Shown piece by piece: positions 52,610-62,219 of a stretch of 64,000 nucleotides of DNA. Made by a program: the position numbers and the translations under genes. The stretch covers positions 62,001-126,000 of the forward strand of contig JBPOFN010000004.1 of NCBI GenBank assembly GCA_051251725.1. Direction: 5' to 3'. A model generated the notes under the pieces. The model saw nothing but the letters and a program-made list of their open reading frames with translations. It searched no databases and had not been told where the DNA came from. The stretch is from JALZUE01 sp051251725. GTDB taxonomy: Bacteria > Pseudomonadota > Gammaproteobacteria > Enterobacterales > Alteromonadaceae. How positions within the stretch are numbered: position 1 is the first letter of the stretch; every line of letters begins with the position of its first letter.

Positions 52610-53031
52610 CTTATTCTCTTAGCCTTGATGTGGTTAACTTATGCTAAAAATACTAAGTGTCACTTCGGTGACAGATAAGTGAAGCTTTCATGACCCTAAG
52701 TAAGATCAGCTCTGGCTAAGCGGTTATATGCCGTTGGGCTATTTAAGCGCTGAACTATGCTGTTCAGCACCAAGTGCTATTTATCGCTTGGTAAAAACGT
52801 GCTGTTATTGTCTAGTTTTTTATTCTTGCCTTTATCTGAAATTACCATTGCTGGATGTTTTTATTTATATAATTCATATTAATCAATATTTTAGGTGTTT
52901 TGTTGTATGGCGTTATGCTTAGAAAAAAAACATATATTCGTTTATGGAATAAAAAATCGTTATCTAATCTTTTTAATTTGTTTAAAGGGAGCGTATCCTA
53001 GCGGCAATTAATAAATTAGGTGAAATTGCTT
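52610..53031. other. Divergent region between LpxH-like gene and cysJ
   Basis: Contains two hairpins, TGTCAC-TTCG-GTGACA at 52659-52674 and GCTGAAC-TATGCT-GTTCAGC at 52749-52768. The cysJ-proximal 120 nt are extremely AT-rich, as expected for a CysB-activated promoter; no firm CysB site can be named. A 64-codon ORF here looks spurious. Confidence 0.45.
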
Positions 53032-54825
53032 ATGTTGCCAGAGCAGCAAAATTCAAATCAAACAGCGTTAGATGCCAATCAATTAACATCTTTACAGCAA
53101 ACTATTAGTGCCTTCTCGCCAATGCAATTAGCATGGGCCAGCGGTTATTTAGCCGCTAAAAGTGAAGGTTCATCAGCCGTAACTCATGCCGTATCTGCGC
53201 CACAAACCGCAGCTACATTAACTGTGTTATACGCATCGCAAACCGGTAATGCTAAAGGTGTCGCTAAGCAATTAGCTGATGCTGCTACCGCGGCGGGTAT
53301 TCAAGTTAACTTTAAAAATGTTTCTGACTATAAAGCGAAGTCGCTAAAGTCGGAAAGTCATTTATTAATGGTTGCTAGTACCAATGGTGAAGGTGAAGCA
53401 CCTGACGATGCAATTGAATTTCATGAGTTTTTATTTTCGAAAAAAGCGCCTAAGCTAGAAAAATTACACTATAGCGTGTTATCACTAGGTGACAGCAGCT
53501 ATGAGTTTTTCTGTCAAACAGGTAAAGATTTCGACACCCGTTTAGCTGAGTTAGGTGCTAAGCGTGTTCATGATCGTGTTGATTGTGATGTCGATTATCA
53601 AGAAGATGCTGCCGCTTGGGTTAATAAAATTGTTGATTCTTTAAAGGATGAATTAATTGCCACCACGTCGGCGCCAGTTGCCGCAGCGTCACACTCTGCT
53701 GTTAGTGAAAGCCAATATAATAAAGAAAATCCTTATAAAGCAGAACTTGCGACTAATCAAAAAATCACTGGCCGTGACTCTGCAAAAGATGTTCGCCACA
53801 TTGAAATTGATTTAGGTGAGTCAGGCTTAACTTATCAAACAGGTGATGCTTTAGGGGTTTATTTTGATAATGACCCAGTATTAGTTGATGAGCTAATTAG
53901 CGCTTTATCATTAGATGCTGAGCAAGATGTTTTACTTTCGGGTAATACGATTACGTTGAAAAAAGCATTAATTGAAAAGTTAGAAATTACGCAAACTGCA
54001 CCTAACTTCATTACCTTTTGGGCTGAAGCCTCAGGCGATGAAAAATTAGTTGCGTTAGCCGAAGACAAAGGTGCTGCTCGTGAATATTCAGCTAAGCATC
54101 AAATCGTTGATATTGTTAAATCAGCGCCAGCGCCAATCAAAGCACAGGCTTTTGTTGATGCTTTACGTAAAATTACGCCGCGTTTATATTCTATTGCTTC
54201 AAGCCAATCTGAAGTTGAAGAAGAAGTTCATTTAACCGTGGGTGTGGTTAGCTATGATGAAAATGATGCAACCCGTTTTGGTGGTGCTTCAGGTTTCTTA
54301 TCTCAGCGTTTAGAAGAAGGCGGCACGGTTAAAGTATTTGTTGAACACAACAATAACTTCCGTTTACCAGAAAATGACGACACGCCAGTGATCATGATTG
54401 GTCCAGGTACTGGTGTTGCGCCGTTCAGAGCTTTCATGCAAGAGCGTGAAGCTTGTGATGCTGGTGGCGATAACTGGATGTTCTTTGGTGATCAAACGTT
54501 CACTCAAGACTTCTTGTACCAAGTGGAATGGCAAAACTATTTAAAATCAGGCCTGTTAACAAAAATGGACGTAGCTTTTTCTCGTGACCAAGCTAACAAA
54601 GTTTATGTTCAACACCGTATTAAAGAACATGCTGCTGAAGTTTATGCATGGCTAGAACGCGGCGCTCATGTCTATGTTTGTGGTGATGCAAATCGCATGG
54701 CAAAAGATGTTCACACTGCCTTAATTGAAGTGATTGCTGGGCAATCAGGTAAATCTTCTGAAGAAGCTGAAGATTATTTAAAAGCATTAAGAAGTGCTAA
54801 ACGCTATCAAAGAGACGTGTACTAA
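53032..54825 (+). CDS. cysJ: Sulfite reductase flavoprotein (alpha) subunit CysJ
   Basis: NADPH-dependent flavoprotein that feeds electrons to CysI. The ATG at 53032 is preferred over a GTG at 53020 because AGGTG lies 9 nt upstream of it; the product then has 597 residues, close to the E. coli protein. An N-terminal flavodoxin-like FMN domain shows YASQTGNAKGVAKQL and STNGEGEAPDDA. The FAD-binding region contains PRLYSIASSQ, and the NADPH-binding part contains IGPGTGVAPFRAFMQER and the C-terminal KRYQRDVY. It shares a 1-nt TAATG overlap with cysI. Confidence 0.97.
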   Translation: MLPEQQNSNQTALDANQLTSLQQTISAFSPMQLAWASGYLAAKSEGSSAVTHAVSAPQTAATLTVLYASQTGNAKGVAKQLADAATAAGIQVNFKNVSDYKAKSLKSESHLLMVASTNGEGEAPDDAIEFHEFLFSKKAPKLEKLHYSVLSLGDSSYEFFCQTGKDFDTRLAELGAKRVHDRVDCDVDYQEDAAAWVNKIVDSLKDELIATTSAPVAAASHSAVSESQYNKENPYKAELATNQKITGRDSAKDVRHIEIDLGESGLTYQTGDALGVYFDNDPVLVDELISALSLDAEQDVLLSGNTITLKKALIEKLEITQTAPNFITFWAEASGDEKLVALAEDKGAAREYSAKHQIVDIVKSAPAPIKAQAFVDALRKITPRLYSIASSQSEVEEEVHLTVGVVSYDENDATRFGGASGFLSQRLEEGGTVKVFVEHNNNFRLPENDDTPVIMIGPGTGVAPFRAFMQEREACDAGGDNWMFFGDQTFTQDFLYQVEWQNYLKSGLLTKMDVAFSRDQANKVYVQHRIKEHAAEVYAWLERGAHVYVCGDANRMAKDVHTALIEVIAGQSGKSSEEAEDYLKALRSAKRYQRDVY

Positions 54826-56552
54826 TGACGACAAATAAAGAAGTATTAGTGGGTCAAGGTCCACTTATCGTAGAAGGTAAAAAAGCCGATAACGAACGTT
54901 TAAAAGCAGAAAGTAACTTTTTACGCGGTACCATCTTAGAGAACCTACAAGATCGTATTACTGGTGGCTTTACAGCAGATAACTTTCAGTTAATTCGTTT
55001 CCACGGTATGTATCAGCAAGATGATCGTGATTTTCGTGCTGAGCGTCAAAAGCAAAAATTAGAACCAATGCACAACGTGATGTTACGTGCACGTATGCCA
55101 GGCGGTATTATTCTTCCTGAGCAGTGGTTAGCCATTGATAAGTTTGCACAAGATAAAACTGAATATGGTTCAATTCGTTTAACGACGCGTCAAACTTTCC
55201 AGTTTCACGGCGTATTAAAGCCAAACATTAAATTAATGCATCAAACGCTTAACAGCATTGGCATTGATTCAATTGCGACCGCGGGTGATGTAAACCGTAA
55301 TGTTTTATGTACTTCAAACCCTGTTGAGTCTGAGTTACATCAAGAAGCTTACGAGTGGGCAACAAAAATTTCTGAGCATTTATTACCAAAAACTCGCGCC
55401 TATGCCGAAATTTGGTTAGATGAAAAGAAAGTTGAAACCACTGACGAGCCTATTTTAGGTAACAATTATTTACCACGTAAATTTAAAACGACGGTAGTTA
55501 TTCCGCCGCATAATGATATTGACGTGCATGCCAACGATTTAAACTTTGTTGCAATTGCTAAAGACGGTAAGTTAGTTGGCTTTAACGTATTAGTGGGCGG
55601 TGGTTTAGCCATGACTCACGGTGATAAATCAACCTATCCGCGTAAAGCCGATGACTTTGGTTATATTGCATTAGAAGATACCTTAGCGGTTGCTGCAGCT
55701 GTTGTTACGGTACAGCGTGATTGGGGTAATCGTGTTAATCGTAAAAACGCGAAAACAAAATATACCTTAGACCGTGTTGGTACTGATACTTTTAAAGCAG
55801 AAGTTGAAAAACGTGCGGGTGTTAAATTTGCTGATAGCAAGCCTTATGAATTTACTGACCGTGGCGATCGTTTTGGTTGGGTTGAAGGTATTGACGGTAA
55901 ACAGCATTTAACGTTATTCATTGAAAATGGCCGTATTTTAGATTTCCCAGGTAAGCCACTTAAAACGGGGCTTGCTGAAATTGCTAAAATTCATCAAGGC
56001 GATTTCCGTATGACCGCCAACCAAAACTTGGTTGTAGCGGGTGTGCCGACTGAAGACAAAGAAAGAATTGAAGCGTTAGCGGTTGAGTTTGGTTTGAAAG
56101 ATGCGTCAGTATCTAATCAACGTTTAAATTCAATGGCTTGTGTTGCTTTCCCGACATGCCCATTAGCGATGGCTGAAGCAGAGCGTTATTTACCAGGTTT
56201 AGTCACAGATGTTGAAGGCATTTTAGCTAAGCATGATGTTGCTGATGACAGTATTATTTTACGTGTTACTGGTTGTCCAAACGGTTGTGGCCGTGCGATG
56301 TTGGCGGAAATTGGCTTAGTAGGTAAAGGTCCAGGAAAATACAACATGTACTTAGGTGGTAACGCTGGCGGTACGCGTATTCCTAAACTTTATAAAGAAG
56401 GTATCGGTGAAGCAACTATTTTAGCTGAAATTGATAATTTAGTTGCTCGTTGGTCGACAGAACGTGAAAGCGGCGAAGGCTTTGGTGACTTTACGATTCG
56501 CGCCGGTATTGTGGCAGAAGTGATTGTAAGTGTGCGAGATTTCCATGACTAA
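54825..56552 (+). CDS. cysI: Sulfite reductase hemoprotein (beta) subunit CysI
   Basis: Siroheme/4Fe-4S enzyme that reduces sulfite to sulfide with six electrons. The 575-residue protein has both duplicated ferredoxin-like halves (RLTTRQTFQFHG in the first) and the cluster-binding cysteines in CVAFPTC and CPNGCGRAM, giving the C-x5-C and C-x3-C pattern. Siroheme-binding arginines (TRQTFQ region) are present. Start coupled to cysJ by overlap, and cysH starts inside its last codons, so the three form one translationally coupled operon. Confidence 0.98.
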   Translation: MTTNKEVLVGQGPLIVEGKKADNERLKAESNFLRGTILENLQDRITGGFTADNFQLIRFHGMYQQDDRDFRAERQKQKLEPMHNVMLRARMPGGIILPEQWLAIDKFAQDKTEYGSIRLTTRQTFQFHGVLKPNIKLMHQTLNSIGIDSIATAGDVNRNVLCTSNPVESELHQEAYEWATKISEHLLPKTRAYAEIWLDEKKVETTDEPILGNNYLPRKFKTTVVIPPHNDIDVHANDLNFVAIAKDGKLVGFNVLVGGGLAMTHGDKSTYPRKADDFGYIALEDTLAVAAAVVTVQRDWGNRVNRKNAKTKYTLDRVGTDTFKAEVEKRAGVKFADSKPYEFTDRGDRFGWVEGIDGKQHLTLFIENGRILDFPGKPLKTGLAEIAKIHQGDFRMTANQNLVVAGVPTEDKERIEALAVEFGLKDASVSNQRLNSMACVAFPTCPLAMAEAERYLPGLVTDVEGILAKHDVADDSIILRVTGCPNGCGRAMLAEIGLVGKGPGKYNMYLGGNAGGTRIPKLYKEGIGEATILAEIDNLVARWSTERESGEGFGDFTIRAGIVAEVIVSVRDFHD

Positions 56553-57285
56553 TCCAGCGGTTGATAACAAGATTGTGACCTTACAGTCAGAATCTTGGAT
56601 AGCACAATCGAATGAAGAGCTTGAGCAGTTATCAGCCCAAGCTCGTGTTGAGTGGGCAATGGAAAACTTGCCTGGCAACTTTGTTTTATCGTCAAGTTTT
56701 GGTATTCAGTCAGCAGTAATGCTGCATATGCTGACGCAAATAAAAGCAGATATTCCGGTGTTATTAACGGATACCGGCCATTTATTTCCGGAAACTTATC
56801 AATTTATTGATAAGTTAACTGAGCGTTTAAACCTTAATTTACACGTTTTTAGTGCGAAAGAAAGTGCCGCATGGCAGTTAGCGCGTCACGGTGAATTGTG
56901 GGATAAAGGCATTGATGAATTAAAGCTTTATAATCGCATGAATAAAGTTGAGCCGTTAGAACGCGGTTTAGCTGAGTTGGGGGCTAACACTTGGTTTTCA
57001 GGCGTTCGCCGTCAGCAGTCGGGACATCGTCAAGGTTTGTCGGTGGTCACCACGTTACGCGGTAATTATAAAGTTCACCCAATTATCAATTGGACTAACC
57101 GCGATGTGCATCAGTATTTAACTAAACATGACTTACCTTATCACCCATTATGGGAAGAAGGTTATGTTTCAGTGGGCGATACGCACAGCAGTAAACCACT
57201 TACGTTAGGGATGACGGAAGAAGAAACTCGCTTTGGTGGTATGGCTAGAGAGTGTGGATTGCATACCGACGGTGATGGTATTTAA
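56545..57285 (+). CDS. cysH: Phosphoadenylyl-sulfate (PAPS) reductase CysH
   Basis: Thioredoxin-dependent enzyme that reduces PAPS to sulfite, the substrate of CysJI. The ATG at 56545 (MTNPAVDN) overlaps the cysI stop by 8 nt; a longer GTG frame from 56530 is rejected. The 246-residue protein has the PP-loop-like SSSFGIQSAVMLHM, TGHLFPETYQF, and the redox-active cysteine in ECGLH. Absence of the CC-x-C-C iron-sulfur motif means it is the PAPS-type (enterobacterial) rather than APS-type enzyme. Confidence 0.97.
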   Translation: MTNPAVDNKIVTLQSESWIAQSNEELEQLSAQARVEWAMENLPGNFVLSSSFGIQSAVMLHMLTQIKADIPVLLTDTGHLFPETYQFIDKLTERLNLNLHVFSAKESAAWQLARHGELWDKGIDELKLYNRMNKVEPLERGLAELGANTWFSGVRRQQSGHRQGLSVVTTLRGNYKVHPIINWTNRDVHQYLTKHDLPYHPLWEEGYVSVGDTHSSKPLTLGMTEEETRFGGMARECGLHTDGDGI

Positions 57286-57320
57286 GCTTCTTGTTATTGG
57301 TTATTCTTTAACAGAAGCTT
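57284..57320 (+). terminator. Terminator-like hairpin after cysH
   Basis: AAGCTTCTTGTTA (57284-57296) pairs with TAACAGAAGCTT (57309-57320) with one bulge, then TTGTTTG. It starts in the cysH stop codon and overlaps the end of the convergent gene, so it may serve both. Confidence 0.6.
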
Positions 57321-58257
57321 TTGTTTGTATACTGAAATGGTGACTTAATTGGCTTTTTAAGCTGTGTAAATAATCCATTTCAGGTGCATCATTTATCAAA
57401 CGCGCTAATTCCGTTCCTGCAGGGGTAAACTTATAAAAACTTAACACGGTATTTGATCTAATTGCCGTGATCTCAAGTGGCATACCATTATAGTCGATAA
57501 CTAATTTATGCCCTTTTTCAAACAAACTCGTTTCAGTTTCTTGACTGAAAATTAGGTTGTTTTCAGCTAACGCTAATATATCTCCATAAGAAACACCAAA
57601 CGTATTTAAGTTGATCAGCTGTTGCCGGCTTTGGTCAAATAAATTGAATAAACTTGGTTGCTGGCTGGCGCCAAAAATAATGCGATAATTTTTCTTTGGG
57701 TTTTCATGGCAGGCGAGTGTGCAAATTTTTGCAAATTGCTTGGCATCGCGAATGCTCATATTACGAAATACAGTTAAAGCCTTTAAAGAAAAAGATCCGG
57801 GTTTAGATATTTCGCCCGCCAAAATTTTTGCCCATAAACCTTGCATGGTTTGATTACTGATATTTTCGGCTAGCGGTATAAAACTACTAAACCAATCTTG
57901 ATCGGCTTTGTTAACGGCATTTTCATCGTCACAATAACTGATCGCTTTAGCGATAATCGTTTCTAAGTTGTGTTGTTGACGCTGAATAATCAAACGATCG
58001 CGTTTACTGGCGCGATCTGCTATTGGCATTTGTTTTTCTACCGGTAAAAGTCCGCCTTCAATGGAAAAACTTTTGGCTAAGCTTAATAATTGTTGCTGAG
58101 AAGAAGCGGTTGTATTGTTGCTACTGTTATTCTTAGCATTGGCCGCATCTTTAGCTGCTTTTGGCGGCGTTAAAGATTGCTCTTTTGACACCACAACAAT
58201 GTCCGGCTTTGCTTCAGCGACAACAACCTTATCTTGTGTATTATCTTCACTTGCCAT
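57301..58257 (-). CDS. TIGR03899/DUF2806-like protein
   Basis: Soluble protein of 318 residues. The N-terminal 60 residues are disordered (Asn/Ser/Ala-rich with a poly-Ser/Asn stretch). The core contains RASKRDRLIIQRQQHNLETIIAKA and LWAKILAGEISKPGSFSLKAL, the pattern of TIGR03899 and DUF2806 proteins whose function is unknown. C-terminal sequence resembles a small sensor-like beta domain (GMPLEITAIRSNTVLSFYKFTPAG). It is monocistronic and convergent to cysH; a role cannot be inferred. Confidence 0.75.
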   Translation of the reverse strand: MASEDNTQDKVVVAEAKPDIVVVSKEQSLTPPKAAKDAANAKNNSSNNTTASSQQQLLSLAKSFSIEGGLLPVEKQMPIADRASKRDRLIIQRQQHNLETIIAKAISYCDDENAVNKADQDWFSSFIPLAENISNQTMQGLWAKILAGEISKPGSFSLKALTVFRNMSIRDAKQFAKICTLACHENPKKNYRIIFGASQQPSLFNLFDQSRQQLINLNTFGVSYGDILALAENNLIFSQETETSLFEKGHKLVIDYNGMPLEITAIRSNTVLSFYKFTPAGTELARLINDAPEMDYLHSLKSQLSHHFSIQTKASVKE

Positions 58258-58674
58258 GATTACTTTTACTTATTGTTAATGTTTTTATAACGAGTTAATA
58301 ACTTATACTGGTTCGTTGCTCCTTGTAGGTCAAGCATTCTTAACGTCTTTATATGTTAAAAGGTTGTGTTATTGCAATAATTGGCATATTTTTATTAGAG
58401 TCTCATTGAATTTTAATATGTAAACTTACTTAATTGTAAAGCCTTTCATGGCGGTGAATTTTGTGGTCTCTTTGTTAAAATTTCTATCGGAAAAGCGATC
58501 TTTAAATTTCAATAATGACTAATACTTAGGATTATTTGATTGTTTTGTTGAATAATCTTATTGTCTCTTTATTATGTAGTAACATTTTGAAATAATTTAA
58601 CTATAATTTTTATAGTTTTATCATAATTTGATACTTAACTCGCAACTTTTATAGCGTAGTTAAATGAGGAAAGT
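58258..58674. other. AT-rich intergenic region
   Basis: About 420 nt between divergent genes with very low GC and no ORF. It should contain promoters of both neighbours; no distinct operator, RNA gene or terminator is seen. Confidence 0.5.
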
Positions 58675-60900
58675 ATGCAGTCTACAGAACATACTGATGA
58701 TGATTTTCTGTTTATTGATGACAGCTTAGATGACGAGATCATCGATGACGGTAATGGTGAAATTTGGAAAGTATTAATCGTTGATGACGATCCAGAGATT
58801 CACTCTGTTACCCAACTTGCCCTGTCGGATTTAATTGTACTTGGTAGAAAATTAGAGTATTTGCATGCTTATTCAGGTAAGGATGCTTGTCAATTAATCG
58901 AAGAAAATCATGATATCGTTCTCGTGTTACTTGATGTTGTTATGGAAAGTGATGACGCAGGTTTAAATGTCGTTAAATATATTCGGGAAGATTTAGGCCG
59001 TGCAGAAATTCGTATCGTTTTACGTACTGGCCAACCGGGTTATGCGCCTGAAGAAAGCGTTATTAAAGATTACGATATTAACGATTATAAAACTAAAACC
59101 GAATTAACCCGTCGTAAACTAGTTACTACCGTTTATGCTGCCATACGTTCTTATCAACAAATCGATGCGGTAAATCAAAACAAAAAAGGGCTGGAACATA
59201 TTATTGGTTCAGCTTCTGAGTTGTTAGAGTTTTATACAGTCCATGATTATGCTGAAGGCGTTGTTAAACAACTTAAAACTATTATCCCTCATTCTATTAG
59301 CAGTTTATTTTGTGCTCGCGGACAAGGGATTGTTGATGGTGTTGATGATTTAAGCTTTTATGTTTTGGGGCAAACAGGTCTGTCATCAGTTATTGTTAAT
59401 CAAAAATTAGAAGTATTGAAAAATGAACAAGCGAGTTCATCTATCAATACTTGTTTCCAGCAAAAGAAGCATATCGTTACCGAAAGCTTTGTCACTCTAT
59501 TTTTGGCTAGCGGTGGTTATCGAGCCTCAATTTACATTGAGTTGTCACAGCAATTATCTGAATTAGAACAGCAATTAATTGAGGTTTTCTTAACGAATGT
59601 TGCTATTGGTTATGAAAACGTTCATTTGTTTCAACGCTTAAGTAATGCCGCTTTCAAAGATTGGTTAACAGAGTTACCTAATCGCCTAGAGTTTGTAAAC
59701 TTATTAGATGATTTTTCCCAAAATTCCGGTGTTGACCTGGTTGCCGGCTTAATCGATATTAATCATTTTAGCGATATCAACGATGGTTTAGGGCAAGACG
59801 TAGGTAATCAATTACTTAATGCCGTAACAGAGCGTTTAATTGCTTATAGTGAAAATTGTCAATTGGCGCGGGTTGGTGCTGATGTGTTTGGTATTATTGG
59901 ACCTGCAGATTTGGTCAACCCTGAGCAATTAGCTAATCTGTTTATTCAACCTTTTGCCGCCGGTGAGCAAAATTTACCGATTAATGCCTGTTTTGGTTTT
60001 TGCACCAAAGAGCATGCAGGAGCAAGAGGGGTTAATGTTTTAAATCAAATTAATATTGCTCTTAACTTAGCCAAAAAAGCACGTCATGATTCGTTTGTTT
60101 ATTACGCTAAAGAAATGGAAGACCAAACGTTATGGCGCTTAAGTATGATCCGCCAATTACGTACCGATTTTTCAGAGAATCGTTTGGCGCTTTGGTATCA
60201 ACCACAATTAAGTTTAGAAACAGGCGAAGTTATTGGCGCTGAAGCGTTATTACGTTGGCAGACCACCGATGGTAGTTATATTTCTCCAGCAGTGTTTATT
60301 CCTTTAGCTGAGTACTCTGGCCTTATAATTGAGATTGGCGATTGGGTTATTGACCAAGCTTGTATTCAAATAAAGTCATTAGCAGCAAAAGGCTACGGCC
60401 ATATTAGTGTTTCAGTAAATGTTTCAATTCCACAATTTAGGCGTAAGAATTTTGTCGACTCAATTATTGAAACGACAGAAAGACATCAGATAGATAAAAG
60501 TCGATTAGAATTGGAAATAACTGAAAATATATTAATGGATGATCCGCAAGTGGTCATTGATTCACTGATTCGCGTGAAAGAAAAGGGCATCCACATTGCT
60601 CTCGATGATTTTGGTACTGGTTACTCTTCTTTAAGTTATCTACAAAAATTACCGCTTGATCGTTTAAAAGTAGATCGCTCTTTTGTTATTGATATTGCCA
60701 AAGAAGGTAAGTCAGTTATTGCGGATACTATTATTAGCTTAGGTAAGCAAATGGGCTTGAAAGTTATTGCAGAAGGGATCGAAGAAGTTGAACAACAAGA
60801 TCACTTAATTGCTCAAGGTTGTCATGAGGTGCAAGGGTTTTATTACGCGAAACCGATGCCTGAAGAGGAGTTTCTCGCCTACCTAGAGAGTCGGAAATAG
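58675..60900 (+). CDS. Response regulator with DUF3369, degenerate GGDEF and EAL domains
   Basis: Cytoplasmic regulator of 741 residues. An acidic N-terminal tail precedes a receiver domain (about 32-160) with the acidic pocket VDDDPE and probable phospho-accepting D87 in LLDVVMES. A DUF3369 domain spans about 165-320. The GGDEF domain (about 330-480) reads GADVF, so cyclase activity is unlikely. The EAL domain (about 490-735) is intact with GAEALLRW, ELEITENILM, LDDFGTGYSS, KVDRSF, AEGIEE and VQGFYYAKP. A phosphorylation-controlled c-di-GMP phosphodiesterase is expected. No cognate histidine kinase is adjacent. Confidence 0.93.
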   Translation: MQSTEHTDDDFLFIDDSLDDEIIDDGNGEIWKVLIVDDDPEIHSVTQLALSDLIVLGRKLEYLHAYSGKDACQLIEENHDIVLVLLDVVMESDDAGLNVVKYIREDLGRAEIRIVLRTGQPGYAPEESVIKDYDINDYKTKTELTRRKLVTTVYAAIRSYQQIDAVNQNKKGLEHIIGSASELLEFYTVHDYAEGVVKQLKTIIPHSISSLFCARGQGIVDGVDDLSFYVLGQTGLSSVIVNQKLEVLKNEQASSSINTCFQQKKHIVTESFVTLFLASGGYRASIYIELSQQLSELEQQLIEVFLTNVAIGYENVHLFQRLSNAAFKDWLTELPNRLEFVNLLDDFSQNSGVDLVAGLIDINHFSDINDGLGQDVGNQLLNAVTERLIAYSENCQLARVGADVFGIIGPADLVNPEQLANLFIQPFAAGEQNLPINACFGFCTKEHAGARGVNVLNQINIALNLAKKARHDSFVYYAKEMEDQTLWRLSMIRQLRTDFSENRLALWYQPQLSLETGEVIGAEALLRWQTTDGSYISPAVFIPLAEYSGLIIEIGDWVIDQACIQIKSLAAKGYGHISVSVNVSIPQFRRKNFVDSIIETTERHQIDKSRLELEITENILMDDPQVVIDSLIRVKEKGIHIALDDFGTGYSSLSYLQKLPLDRLKVDRSFVIDIAKEGKSVIADTIISLGKQMGLKVIAEGIEEVEQQDHLIAQGCHEVQGFYYAKPMPEEEFLAYLESRK

Positions 60901-60946
60901 CGAGATTTAACTATTCAAGTTTTAGCGCGAAGTAATAGATGAGCAT

Positions 60947-60974
60947 AAAAAAACCACCTTAAGGTGGTTTTTTT
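60947..60974. terminator. Symmetric intrinsic terminator
   Basis: Perfect palindrome of A7-CCACCTT and AAGGTGG-T7 at 60947-60974, located 46 nt after the EAL-regulator stop codon and between it and the convergent dolP gene. It would work in both directions. Confidence 0.92.
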
Positions 60975-61041
60975 ATGTGCTTAAATTGCCGGATTATTGA
61001 CTTGTTACAAGCTTAATTAACCTAGCTAATTATCGCGGTTA

Positions 61042-61617
61042 TTAATCAATATACTCAAAAGCTTTATACACCTTGTTAACCCCTGAGATATTTCTGGCTA
61101 TCTCAACCGCTTCTTCTGCTTCTTTGTTAGACACTAAGCCCATCAAAAACACCTCACCGTTTTCGGTAACCACTTTGATATTTGTCGCTTCTAAGTTGTC
61201 ACTGCCAAATAAAGCTGTTTTTACTTTCGAAGTTAACCAAACGTCGTTACTGGTGGTCAGTACTGACGTACTATTCGATATTCTAATTTGGTTATGAATT
61301 TGTTTAACGCCTTTTACTTCTGAAACCGTTTTAGAAGCTAGTTCTTTCAAGTAGCTATTAGGTGCTTGACCAACGATTAACAACGTACCATTCATAGAGG
61401 TGACTTGTAGATTAGTATGCTCTTTAATAGCGTCTAACTTATTCAGTTCGTGATAGGTATTAAATTCAATGGTTTGGTCATCAATTTGTTGGCCAACACT
61501 GCGTTTATCAGCTGCAACGGTTGCGCCACCGACGACTCCCACTAATGCAGCAGCAACACAGCCTTGAAGTAAAACAACCGACAATAGCGGCAGTAATAAT
61601 TTTGATTTTTTCACCAA
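61042..61617 (-). CDS. dolP: DolP, dual-BON-domain outer-membrane lipoprotein
   Basis: Lipoprotein of 191 residues (YraP/DolP). Signal with lipobox LQGC gives acylation of Cys20. Two BON domains follow (about residues 45-115 and 120-190), each with the pattern of alternating helix and sheet, for example NLQVTSMNGTLLIVGQAP and IKVVTENGEVFLMGLV. DolP binds anionic lipids and supports BAM-dependent envelope integrity at division sites. Start codons are unusual: TTG at 61617 followed by GTG at 61614, with AAGG 7 nt before the TTG. It follows diaA directly with no gap. Confidence 0.9.
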   Translation of the reverse strand: MVKKSKLLLPLLSVVLLQGCVAAALVGVVGGATVAADKRSVGQQIDDQTIEFNTYHELNKLDAIKEHTNLQVTSMNGTLLIVGQAPNSYLKELASKTVSEVKGVKQIHNQIRISNSTSVLTTSNDVWLTSKVKTALFGSDNLEATNIKVVTENGEVFLMGLVSNKEAEEAVEIARNISGVNKVYKAFEYID

Positions 61618-62205
61618 TTAATTACCTTGTGGGAAAAGTGTCGTATCAATAATTTCACAGATACAATGAATAACAAGTAAATGTACTTCTTGAATACGGG
61701 CAGTACGTTGAGATGGTACTCTAATTTCAACGTCGTTTTCACCTAATAAACCCGCTATATCACCACCGTCACGGCCTGTTAACGCAATAATAGGCATATC
61801 TCTTGCCACAGCCGCTTCAATGCCTTTAATGACGTTAGCAGAGTTGCCACTGGTTGAAATAGCTAACAAAACATCGCCATTATTACCTAAGGCACGAATC
61901 TGTTTCGAAAATATTTCATCGAAATGGTAGTCGTTAGCAATCGAGGTAACAGTTGAGCTATCAGTGGTTAATGCGATCGCGGGTAAACTTGGTCTTTCGG
62001 TTTCGTATCTATTTAATAACTCGGCTGAGAAATGTTGTGCATCGCCAGCTGAGCCACCGTTACCACAACTTAAAATTTTGTTACCTGATAATAAGCTTTT
62101 AACCATTATTAAGCCGGCTTTTTCAATTGCAGCGCCTAAAGCTTCACTGGCGGCAATTTTAGTTTGAATACTTTCTGTAAAGTTACTTTTGATGATTTCT
62201 AACAT
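61618..62205 (-). CDS. diaA: DiaA, DnaA-initiator-associating SIS protein
   Basis: SIS-domain protein of 195 residues close to the phosphoheptose isomerase GmhA, but placed in the lpoA-yraN-diaA-dolP cluster, which identifies DiaA. In E. coli it tetramerises and promotes DnaA assembly at oriC. Motifs are SCGNGGSAGDAQHFSAEL, ISTSGNSANVIKG and the C-terminal helix EVHLLVIHCICEIID. It could be confused with GmhA; the context and terminal sequence favour DiaA. Cytoplasmic. Stop codon adjoins the dolP start. Confidence 0.9.
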   Translation of the reverse strand: MLEIIKSNFTESIQTKIAASEALGAAIEKAGLIMVKSLLSGNKILSCGNGGSAGDAQHFSAELLNRYETERPSLPAIALTTDSSTVTSIANDYHFDEIFSKQIRALGNNGDVLLAISTSGNSANVIKGIEAAVARDMPIIALTGRDGGDIAGLLGENDVEIRVPSQRTARIQEVHLLVIHCICEIIDTTLFPQGN

Positions 62206-62219
62206 CTGAACGGACTCTC

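Noticed and set aside
52728..52922. 64-codon ORF between the LpxH-like gene and cysJ
   Set aside because: No ribosome-binding site, cysteine-rich random-looking composition, and it covers hairpins of the intergenic region.
61618..62205. gmhA (phosphoheptose isomerase)
   Set aside because: Sequence is SIS-like in both, but the lpoA-yraN-x-dolP context defines diaA.
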